A stretch of 5,684 nt of DNA. Source: Vulcanimicrobiota bacterium (GTDB lineage Bacteria; Vulcanimicrobiota; Vulcanimicrobiia; Vulcanimicrobiales; Vulcanimicrobiaceae). The notes below the pieces were generated by a model that did no database searches, was not told the origin of the DNA, and worked only from the letters and a program-made list of their open reading frames with translations. Location of the stretch: the NCBI GenBank assembly GCA_019245995.1, contig JAFAQW010000205.1, positions 1-5,684 on the forward strand, read 5' to 3'. This document shows, piece after piece, positions 1 to 4,370 of this stretch. The first letter of the stretch is position 1. Every line of letters starts with the position of its first letter. The position numbers were made by a program, and so were the translations under genes.

Positions 1-48
1 TCCGGAAAAAGCGTAATGATGTCGATCGTCAACATGAGCGTCGCCTAA
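1..48 (+). CDS. C-terminal end of an unidentified upstream gene (partial)
   Basis: The first reading frame is open from the window edge to a TAA at 46-48 and would encode the last 15 residues of a protein, ending in SIVNMSVA. Most third codon positions in this frame are G or C, as expected for a gene in this genome. The alternative frame that runs into the TPR gene has mostly A/T third positions here and looks non-coding. The fragment is too short to identify. Its stop lies two bases before the proposed GTG start of the TPR gene, which suggests the two are co-transcribed. It could be a chance open frame, given the short length. Confidence 0.4.
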   Translation, partial: SGKSVMMSIVNMSVA

Positions 49-50
49 GG

Positions 51-509
51 GTGTTCCCGAAGGATCCGCGATTTGCTTGCGTGTTCGAAGCGCTGCGACG
101 GCGAGATTTCAGCGAGGCGGCGGCATCGGCCACCCGGCTGTTGGCAGAATGCAGTACTGCTGACGAACGCGCCTTTCTGCTCAACAAGCGCGGCGTGGCG
201 AACGCCGCCCTGCAGCGAGCGTCAGACGCGCGGCGGGACTTCGACGAAGCGCTGCTGCAGATCGCCGAACATCCGCCCGCCCTCACGAATATCGGCAACC
301 TGCTCTTCGACGCGGGCGAATACGAAGCGGCGATCGCGCAGTACCGGCGCGCCATTTCCCAGGACCCGCTCTATGCCGTCGCCTACGTCAACCTCGCCGC
401 GGCGTACAAGCGACTAGGGCGGTTCGACGAAGCCGTCGAGGCTCTGCGCCGCGCCCAACGCTTGGAGGCTAGCCCAGGGGCTTCTTGGCGGCCGTCTCCG
501 AGGACGTAA
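51..509 (+). CDS. Small tetratricopeptide-repeat (TPR) protein
   Basis: The 152-residue product is almost entirely helical repeat. Three TPR units are visible: about residues 41-74 (weaker), 76-108 (with the pattern ALTNIGNLLFDAGEYEAAI) and 109-141 (AYVNLAAAYKRLGRFDEAV), preceded by a helical pair at 7-34. There is no signal peptide or catalytic domain, so a cytoplasmic protein-binding scaffold is the reasonable inference; the partner is unknown. The GTG at 51 is chosen because the upstream open frame appears to end at 48. Its Shine-Dalgarno-like AAGG abuts the start too closely, so initiation probably relies on coupling to the upstream gene. The frame stays open to the window edge, so a longer N-terminus cannot be excluded. 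The last 14 or so residues (GASWRPSPRT region) leave the repeat pattern where the gene overlaps the convergent gene. Confidence 0.8.
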   Translation: MFPKDPRFACVFEALRRRDFSEAAASATRLLAECSTADERAFLLNKRGVANAALQRASDARRDFDEALLQIAEHPPALTNIGNLLFDAGEYEAAIAQYRRAISQDPLYAVAYVNLAAAYKRLGRFDEAVEALRRAQRLEASPGASWRPSPRT

Positions 510-951
510 GGTCCTCCAGATATTCGAAAAGTTGCGGGAGCGTAATTTTTTCGAGCGCCGTTCGCTGCTGCAGCGCCGCATCGTCTTCGCCTTCATCGCG
601 AATGTAGCAGCGCGTCTCGGCGCCGTCGCGTTCGTTGGTGATAAAAGAGACGGCGAAACCGTTGCGCGGTAGTTCGTCGTAGATCCGCATCGTTTGCGGA
701 TTCAGAATTTCGATCGAGTGAGACTGATTGTTGGCGTCGAAAATCAGAATTCGCAGGTGCTCGAAGTTCGTTACTTCGATGGCGGAAACCACGAACTCGT
801 TTTTGGCCGAAAAGAATTCATGGCCGCGTCTGCTGCGGCTGGAGACTTCGTAAAAGACTCGATGCGCAACGAACCGGTTGAGGATCTTCCGCAACGTCCC
901 CAGCGATGCCAGCGTCTCGGTGCGGTTGCCGCGTGTGTAGATGATCTTCAC
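469..951 (-). CDS. Hypothetical protein, 160 residues
   Basis: I do not recognise this protein. It reads VKIIYTRGNRTETLASLGT at the start, has alternating beta-type stretches in the middle (EFVVSAIEV, LRILIFDA, HSIEILNP, GFAVSFIT), and ends in an acidic helical section and a short KKPLG tail. There is no signal peptide or membrane span, so it is probably a cytoplasmic, mainly beta protein. The GTG at 951 is preferred because a weak AGGG lies six bases upstream and because longer in-frame starts would run back towards tatA. An in-frame GTG at 972 is the main alternative. The gene runs divergently from tatA and its last 41 bp overlap the end of the TPR gene. Its DNA is less GC-rich than its neighbours: 92 G/C in 180 bases at 661-840, against 130 in 180 in the ABC ATPase gene at 2821-3000. 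Confidence 0.7.
   Translation of the reverse strand: MKIIYTRGNRTETLASLGTLRKILNRFVAHRVFYEVSSRSRRGHEFFSAKNEFVVSAIEVTNFEHLRILIFDANNQSHSIEILNPQTMRIYDELPRNGFAVSFITNERDGAETRCYIRDEGEDDAALQQRTALEKITLPQLFEYLEDLTSSETAAKKPLG
500..516. repeat. Perfect 6-bp inverted repeat around the TPR stop codon
   Basis: GAGGAC at 500-505 and GTCCTC at 511-516 are exact reverse complements with a five-base loop (GTAAG) that contains the TAA stop of the TPR gene. No T-run follows directly, so it is not a terminator alone. It lies just before the T-run hairpin at 525-553 and could add to transcript-end structure, or it could be chance. Confidence 0.3.
525..553 (+). terminator. Candidate intrinsic terminator after the TPR gene
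   Basis: TTGCG (532-536) can pair with CGTAA (541-545) across a GGAG loop, with one G-U pair. The outer CGAAAA (525-530) can pair with TTTTCG (548-553). A run of six T (546-551) follows the inner stem. It starts 16 bases after the TPR stop, the right place to end that transcript. The inner stem is weak (two G-C pairs) and the whole element lies inside the coding region of the minus-strand gene, so it may be fortuitous. Confidence 0.3.
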
Positions 952-1042
952 GGGCGGCCCTGATGCTTGCACGGCTGCCCAGGTAAGCCCTCTTTGCCCT
1001 CGGCGGAACTGGGCCGGCGCCCCCGAAAGAAGGCCGGGCGCA

Positions 1043-1249
1043 ATGTTCTCCGTTCCAGATATCCTGGTCGTCTCGGTCTTAGCGCTCTTACTGTTTGGCC
1101 CCGAGCAACTGCCGAAGATCATGCGGCAAGCGGGCCGCGTGATGCGCGACGTTCAGAACACCTCACACGCCTTCGTCGCCGAAATGGAGCGCGCGGCGGA
1201 CGCGTCGGACCTCGCCGAGCTCCACGACGACTTGCCCCAACAGCCTTAG
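1043..1249 (+). CDS. tatA: Sec-independent protein translocase subunit, TatA/TatB type
   Basis: The 68-residue protein has the standard TatA/B layout: a very short N-terminus, one membrane span at about residues 4-18, the FG hinge (F18-G19) followed by PEQLP, then an amphipathic helix at about 21-50 (KIMRQAGRVMRDVQNTSHAF) and a short acidic tail. TatA-type subunits assemble with TatC to move folded twin-arginine precursors across the cytoplasmic membrane. The ATG at 1043 is chosen because AGAAGG (1028-1033) lies nine bases upstream and the hydrophobic segment then begins at residue 4. The GPEQLP pattern is seen in both TatA and TatB, and the sequence alone does not settle which role it has. 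It is short for TatB, which favours TatA. No tatC is in the window. Its TAG stop interlocks with the stop of the convergent membrane-protein gene. Confidence 0.85.
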   Translation: MFSVPDILVVSVLALLLFGPEQLPKIMRQAGRVMRDVQNTSHAFVAEMERAADASDLAELHDDLPQQP

Positions 1250-1533
1250 ATGTTGAAGTTTTGCCGAAGCTCCGTTATGCGTTGCTGCACGAGCTGCCGA
1301 ACCTGCGACACAAGCCGCTGCTTTTGGTCTTCAGGCAGACGCTGATAGACCAAGTATCCGGCGGCTGAGAGCAAGCCGCCTAACACGCCGACGAGCACAG
1401 CCCGCCCGGCGTCGTTAGCCTCGTCTCCCGAACGCTCCTCACTCGAACCGTAGCTGCTTTGGTATCCGTTGGAGGGTGCGCTCGACGTCGACCAGGGCTG
1501 CTCCGGCGGTGAACTGCGAAAACTTTCCGACAT
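1246..1533 (-). CDS. Small single-span membrane protein (YtxH-like in layout)
   Basis: The 95-residue product has a polar, Ser/Pro/Gly-rich disordered N-terminus (about 1-43), one hydrophobic span at about 45-63 (AVLVGVLGGLLSAAGYLVY), and a Gln/Arg-rich amphipathic C-terminal helix (about 67-92). This layout resembles YtxH-like small membrane proteins, but there is no diagnostic motif, so the family is uncertain. The ATG at 1533 is firmly supported by AAGGAG nine bases upstream; that site overlaps the TAA stop of prp, so translation is probably coupled to it. It is the last gene of the rplU-prp unit, in the position where rpmA often lies. Its TAA stop shares TTAG (1246-1249) with the tatA stop. 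Confidence 0.75.
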   Translation of the reverse strand: MSESFRSSPPEQPWSTSSAPSNGYQSSYGSSEERSGDEANDAGRAVLVGVLGGLLSAAGYLVYQRLPEDQKQRLVSQVRQLVQQRITELRQNFNI

Positions 1534-1542
1534 TGGTTCTTT

Positions 1543-1548
1543 CTCCTT
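1543..1548 (-). promoter_or_regulatory. Ribosome binding site overlapping the prp stop codon
   Basis: On the minus strand AAGGAG (1548 to 1543) lies nine bases before the ATG at 1533. Its first two bases are part of the TAA stop of prp (1549-1547). The overlap fixes the start of the small membrane protein and suggests translational coupling. Confidence 0.8.
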
Positions 1549-1927
1549 ATCGTCTGCCAGGCTTGTTACCCGCGCGCGGACCGCGCCTCCCACTCTGCAC
1601 CGAAATTCTGCGCCGTCGCAACCGCACGTGTTCGGGAAAACGCCCCGCGATCGCCTCGACGGCCAGCGCGGCGGTCGCGACAATGGCGCGAACGCTCTCT
1701 AATTCGGCGACCTCTTCCGACCAATGCAGCACCATTTGGCCGGACCGCTGCTCGACCTCGAGCGGCACGCGGGCATGGTGTTCCAACCCGAGCCGCGCCG
1801 CTTGCAAGATCGCCGAGACGGCCGCGCAAACGATGTCTTCGCCGTACTGCGCAAAGTCGGCGTGGCCGCGCGCGCAAAGGCCCACGATGCGGCTGTGCTC
1901 GTCGCAGTACAACGTTAGGGCCAACAT
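1547..1927 (-). CDS. prp: Ribosomal-processing cysteine protease Prp
   Basis: Prp removes an N-terminal extension from ribosomal protein L27 in the bacteria that have it. The 126-residue protein shows the defining signature ARGHADFAQYGEDIVCAAVS at residues 19-38, with the catalytic histidine H22 and cysteine C34, the same spacing as in the known family, and D31 between them. The ATG at 1927 is chosen because the protein then starts with the usual first beta strand (MLALTLYCDE); an AGGG lies ten bases upstream. It follows rplU by 19 nt, the classical placement. Unusually, the next gene is a small membrane protein and not rpmA, so the substrate gene is not visible. The C-terminus from about residue 102 is a strongly basic tail (LRRRR, then SGRRGPRAGNKPGRR) beyond the usual compact domain, perhaps for contact with rRNA. 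Confidence 0.92.
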   Translation of the reverse strand: MLALTLYCDEHSRIVGLCARGHADFAQYGEDIVCAAVSAILQAARLGLEHHARVPLEVEQRSGQMVLHWSEEVAELESVRAIVATAALAVEAIAGRFPEHVRLRRRRISVQSGRRGPRAGNKPGRR

Positions 1928-1946
1928 GGCCAGCGAGCCCTACCGC

Positions 1947-2261
1947 CTAGGGCAGGCTGATCTTCGTTATCTTGACTTCGGCGAACGGCTGGCGATGGCC
2001 GCGCAGCTTGCGCACGCGCTTCTTGGGCTTATAACGGAAGACGAGGATCTTCTTGGCCTTGCCCTGGCGCAGCACCGTGCCCGTGACGGAAGCGCCGTCG
2101 ATCGCCGGGCTGCCGACCTTGACCGCCTCGCCGCCGCCGGCGAGCACCACGCGATCGAACGTGACGTCGCCGCCGACATCCGCCGCCGGCGCGTCGCACC
2201 GGATAACGTCGCCCTCCGCGACGCGGTATTGCTTGCCGCCCGTCTCGATGATCGCGTACAT
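1947..2261 (-). CDS. rplU: 50S ribosomal protein L21
   Basis: L21 is a structural protein of the large ribosomal subunit that binds 23S rRNA. The 104-residue product has the normal length for the family and starts MYAIIETGGKQYRV, the hallmark L21 N-terminus. The basic rRNA-binding section KILVFRYKPKKRVRKLRGHR (70-89) and the conserved GHRQPFAEVKI near the C-terminus are present. The ATG at 2261 is certain from the protein match, although the only Shine-Dalgarno-like sequence (GAGG) is just two bases away. It is the first gene of the unit with prp and the small membrane protein. A candidate promoter lies immediately upstream, so the transcript may have almost no leader. Confidence 0.97.
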   Translation of the reverse strand: MYAIIETGGKQYRVAEGDVIRCDAPAADVGGDVTFDRVVLAGGGEAVKVGSPAIDGASVTGTVLRQGKAKKILVFRYKPKKRVRKLRGHRQPFAEVKITKISLP

Positions 2262-2270
2262 GACCTCGGT

Positions 2271-2299
2271 ACGATACCAAGGCGGCGCCCCCGCGTCAA
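2271..2299 (-). promoter_or_regulatory. Candidate promoter of the rplU-prp unit
   Basis: On the minus strand TTGACG (2299-2294) is separated by 17 bases from TATCGT (2276-2271), close to the sigma-70 consensus in both boxes. Transcription would begin near 2265-2263, only a few bases before the rplU ATG at 2261. The TATCGT box matches four of six positions and the spacer is very GC-rich, so the call is moderate. Confidence 0.45.
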
Positions 2300-2322
2300 C
2301 GAGTGGCGTGCTCCTCATCCGC

Positions 2323-2351
2323 TTGACGAAGGCGTCTACCCAGAGTAGTCT
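2323..2351 (+). promoter_or_regulatory. Candidate promoter of the regulator-ABC operon
   Basis: TTGACG (2323-2328) is followed after 17 bases by TAGTCT (2346-2351). Transcription would start near 2358, giving a leader of about 28 bases before the short ORF at 2386. The -10 box is a poor match. TATAAA at 2351-2356 is a better -10 but has no -35 at normal spacing. This A/T-rich patch is the only one in the divergent region and faces the operon correctly. Confidence 0.4.
2334..2350. promoter_or_regulatory. Operator-like dyad inside the operon promoter
   Basis: GTCTAC (2334-2339) and GTAGTC (2345-2350) form an inverted repeat with five of six positions matching across a 5-bp spacer (CCAGA). It sits between the -35 box and the -10 box, overlapping the latter, where a bound repressor would block transcription. 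The winged-helix regulator encoded just downstream is the obvious candidate to bind it. The dyad is short, so chance is possible. Confidence 0.3.
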
Positions 2352-2375
2352 ATAAAACGGAACAGTCCATCGCGC

Positions 2376-2380
2376 GGAGG
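2376..2380 (+). promoter_or_regulatory. Strong ribosome binding site of the short ORF
   Basis: GGAGG lies five bases before the ATG at 2386. It is the only good Shine-Dalgarno sequence upstream of the regulator, whose own ATG at 2485 has none. It therefore points to translation entering at 2386. Confidence 0.6.
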
Positions 2381-2385
2381 AAGGC

Positions 2386-2484
2386 ATGGAACCACTGAGC
2401 CCGACGCAGGCCTGCGACCACATCGAGATGGTCGACCGTATTCGCGGGTTTCGGCGTGAGCGAACTTCTCGCGCGCTGAATTGA
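2386..2484 (+). CDS. Short ORF (32 residues) directly ahead of the regulator, same frame
   Basis: This ORF begins at an ATG with a strong GGAGG five bases upstream and ends in a TGA at 2482-2484 that directly precedes the regulator ATG with no base between. The peptide starts MEPLSPTQACDHIEMVDRI and ends in an Arg-rich stretch; it matches nothing I recognise. Codons 4-17 all end in G or C, as in real genes here, while the second half is more mixed. Because the regulator has no ribosome binding site, translating this ORF probably delivers ribosomes to it. It could be a leader peptide, a small functional protein, or the former N-terminus of the regulator cut off by a nonsense change. TGA is a normal stop elsewhere in the window, so recoding is unlikely. 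Confidence 0.5.
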   Translation: MEPLSPTQACDHIEMVDRIRGFRRERTSRALN

Positions 2485-2757
2485 ATGGACGAGCTCTTAC
2501 TCTCGAAGGTGCGCCTCGGAATCGTCGCCGAGCTGCTCAACTACAACTGGATCGCCTTCACGGAGCTCGCGCGCGCCCTCGCCGTCAGTAACGGCAACCT
2601 CGGGGCGCATCTGGCCAAACTCGTGGACGCCGGTTACGTCGAGGAAGAAAAAACGTTTGTCAATCGGCGGCCGCTCAGCCGATACCGGCTGAGCAAACGA
2701 GGCCGCGACGCGTTCAGCCGCCACGTTTCCGAACTCCAATCGTTACTGAAAGCCTAG
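2485..2757 (+). CDS. Winged-helix transcriptional regulator (HTH_34/MarR-like)
   Basis: The 90-residue protein is a single winged helix-turn-helix domain. The opening MDELLLSKVRLGIVAELL, the helix FTELARALA (25-33), the recognition helix SNGNLGAHLAKLVDAGYV (35-52) and the wing VEEEKTFVNRRPLSRYRLS (52-70) match the small regulators of the HTH_34 type, whose usual recognition motif is of the form DGNLSxHxxKLE. The domain is complete, with a last helix (73-89) for dimerisation. It has no ligand domain. The ATG at 2485 fits the family start, but no Shine-Dalgarno is present, so initiation likely depends on the short ORF that ends at 2484. Its TAG stop (2755-2757) overlaps the ribosome binding site of the ABC ATPase gene. 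It most likely controls its own operon, probably as a repressor. Confidence 0.9.
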   Translation: MDELLLSKVRLGIVAELLNYNWIAFTELARALAVSNGNLGAHLAKLVDAGYVEEEKTFVNRRPLSRYRLSKRGRDAFSRHVSELQSLLKA

Positions 2758-2766
2758 GAGCATAAC

Positions 2767-3588
2767 GTGATACTCGAGCTGAAAGAAGTTTCAAAGGCAT
2801 ACGGATCGATCCAAGCGCTGCGCCGCGTGTCGTTCTCCGTGGACCGAGACGAGATCGTGGCGTTGCTCGGCCCCAACGGCGCCGGGAAGACGACGGCGAT
2901 TGAAATAGCGCTCGGGCTTCGCAGCGCCGACGGCGGCAGCGCCACCGTCTTCGGCGAGTCGCCCCGCCGCACCGCAGTGCGGCGACGCATCGGGGTGACG
3001 CCCCAGGACAGCGGCTTCCCCGATATGCTGCGCGTCGCTGAGATCGTCGAGTTCGTTGCGGCGCACTATCCCGATCCGATGGCGCTGTCCGACGTACTAT
3101 CGGATTTTGGCCTCGAGGAGCTCGCCAAACGCAGGGCGGGCACCCTCTCCGGAGGGGAATCGAGGCGCTTGGCGCTGGCACTTGCCTTCGCCGGCAATCC
3201 CGAGCTCGTGGTGCTCGACGAGCCGACGACGGGATTGGACGTCGAATCGCGCAGGCGCCTCTGGCGCACGTTGCGGACATTTTGCCGAGATCGCTGCGTG
3301 ATTTTCACCACGCATTACCTCGAAGAAGCGGAAGTCAACGCCACGCGCGTCGTCGTACTGGACCGCGGCCGCACGTTATTCGACGGCGAACCCGAGGCGC
3401 TGCGCGCGCGGGTGGGAAGGCGAAGCGTCAGCTACGTCGGCGCGAACGGACGCGTGGCGGTGCGGCCCGACGATGCAGACGAGTACGTGCGTACGCTGGT
3501 GCGCTCGGGCAACCACTTTTCCGACCTCGAAGTGACGCGGCCTTCGCTCGAAGAGGCCTTCTTGGCGCTGACTGGAGCTTCACGATGA
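2767..3588 (+). CDS. ABC transporter ATP-binding protein (ABC-2 exporter type)
   Basis: The 273-residue ATPase would power its partner permease in the cytoplasmic membrane. All key motifs are intact: Walker A GPNGAGKTT (35-43), Q-loop glutamine Q80 (GVTPQDSGF), signature LSGGE (127-131), Walker B LVVLDEP (147-153, with D151 and catalytic E152), D-loop GLD (156-158) and switch histidine H183 (TTHYLEEAE). The C-terminal part after about 200 is the short regulatory section common in CcmA/drug-exporter type ATPases and ends in the typical LEEAFLALTG. The GTG at 2767 is chosen because GGAG (2757-2760) lies six bases upstream and the protein then begins with the usual first strand. The final TGA overlaps the permease ATG (ATGA, 3585-3588). 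The substrate cannot be inferred; multidrug, lipid or peptide export are all possible. Confidence 0.95.
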   Translation: MILELKEVSKAYGSIQALRRVSFSVDRDEIVALLGPNGAGKTTAIEIALGLRSADGGSATVFGESPRRTAVRRRIGVTPQDSGFPDMLRVAEIVEFVAAHYPDPMALSDVLSDFGLEELAKRRAGTLSGGESRRLALALAFAGNPELVVLDEPTTGLDVESRRRLWRTLRTFCRDRCVIFTTHYLEEAEVNATRVVVLDRGRTLFDGEPEALRARVGRRSVSYVGANGRVAVRPDDADEYVRTLVRSGNHFSDLEVTRPSLEEAFLALTGASR

Positions 3589-4328
3589 ATGACGTTGTCT
3601 TGCTGCGCGCGCATACGCGCGTGGGGTTTTTGGATTTGGTTCGCTGGCCGGGCTACGTCGTGCCGACGCTGCTCTTCCCCGCGATGTTCTACGTTTTGTT
3701 CGACCTGCCGTTCGCGCGCCGGCACGCCGGCATCGCAAACGTCACGACGCTGGCATTCATCGCCTTCGCGGTCGTGGGCGTCGCGCTCTATCAGTTCGGC
3801 GTCGGCATCGCGCAAGAACGCGGGCGCCCGTGGGAACGATTCTTGCGAACGCTGCCGGCGCCGACCGCCGTGCGGTTCGGCGCGCGCATCGCAACGGCGA
3901 TGATCTTCGGCGTTCTAACGGCGTGTCTCGTCGCAGTCGTGGCACGGATGCTCACTCCGATCGACCTCGGCTGGTCGCAGTGGACGCTCGTCGCGGTCTA
4001 CACGCTCTGCGGCGGCGTCCCATTCGTCTTGATGGGCATCACGCTCGGTTACTGGACGTCGCCGCGCGCCGCCGTACCCCTCGCAACGGCCTCTAATCTG
4101 CTCTTGGCCTATGGCGGCGGGTTATGGATGCCGCCGGACGATTTGCCGGACTTCGTCGCCAAGATCTCGCCGTATCTCCCCACCCGGCAGTTCGGCGACT
4201 TGCTCTGGAGCGTCACCGGCTACGCACACGCCGGTCCGGCGATCGCGGGACTGGCCGTCTACACCGCGATCTTCGCGCTGGCGGCAACCCTCGGATATCG
4301 CCGCGACGAGCAGCGGCGCTACTCCTGA
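3585..4328 (+). CDS. ABC-2 type transporter permease
   Basis: The 247-residue membrane protein is the channel partner of the preceding ATPase. Six hydrophobic spans can be placed at about residues 22-40, 55-76, 103-121, 134-155, 163-180 and 219-237, the usual ABC-2 half-transporter number. After the second span comes QERGRPWERFLRTLP (77-91), which corresponds to the conserved ERERGTLERLL-type coupling region, and PTRQFGDLLW (199-208) before the last span also fits the family. The length is normal for a one-domain ABC-2 permease. The ATG at 3585 shares ATGA with the ATPase stop, so the two are translationally coupled and probably made in equal amounts. The frame is open far upstream into the ATPase gene, but that part is a shadow. 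Confidence 0.92.
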   Translation: MNDVVLLRAHTRVGFLDLVRWPGYVVPTLLFPAMFYVLFDLPFARRHAGIANVTTLAFIAFAVVGVALYQFGVGIAQERGRPWERFLRTLPAPTAVRFGARIATAMIFGVLTACLVAVVARMLTPIDLGWSQWTLVAVYTLCGGVPFVLMGITLGYWTSPRAAVPLATASNLLLAYGGGLWMPPDDLPDFVAKISPYLPTRQFGDLLWSVTGYAHAGPAIAGLAVYTAIFALAATLGYRRDEQRRYS

Positions 4329-4358
4329 GGTATAGTTGCCATAGGCACTCGCTACTTT

Positions 4359-4363
4359 GGAGG
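4359..4363 (+). promoter_or_regulatory. Ribosome binding site deciding the lipoprotein start
   Basis: GGAGG lies seven bases before the ATG at 4371. An in-frame TTG at 4365 is only one base away from it, so the ATG is the real start. Confidence 0.75.
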
Positions 4364-4370
4364 ATTGCTC

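Noticed and set aside
941..1042. Longer tatA start
   Set aside because: It would put a polar stretch before the membrane span, unlike any Tat subunit, and the Shine-Dalgarno at 1028-1033 marks the ATG at 1043.
1476..2348. Long plus-strand open frame antisense to prp and rplU
   Set aside because: It runs opposite two genes identified by clear protein signatures; its translation is Arg/Ala-rich low-complexity and matches nothing. Long antisense frames are common in GC-rich DNA.
2482..2484. TGA read as an amino acid (alternative genetic code)
   Set aside because: TGA is the natural stop of the ATPase, permease and lipoprotein genes in this window, each giving family-normal or sensible ends.
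2262..2540. N-terminal extension of L21 upstream of 2261
   Set aside because: L21 starts with MYAIIETGGKQYRV across the family and the length of 104 is normal; the extra frame would run through the divergent promoter region and into the regulator.
3282..3584. Longer permease start inside the ATPase gene
   Set aside because: That part is an out-of-frame shadow of a complete ATPase; the ATGA overlap at 3585 gives a normal permease length.
4331..4341. TATAGT and TTGCCA as a separate lipoprotein promoter
   Set aside because: TATAGT has no -35-like sequence 16-18 bases upstream, and TTGCCA has no -10 at the right distance before the ATG.
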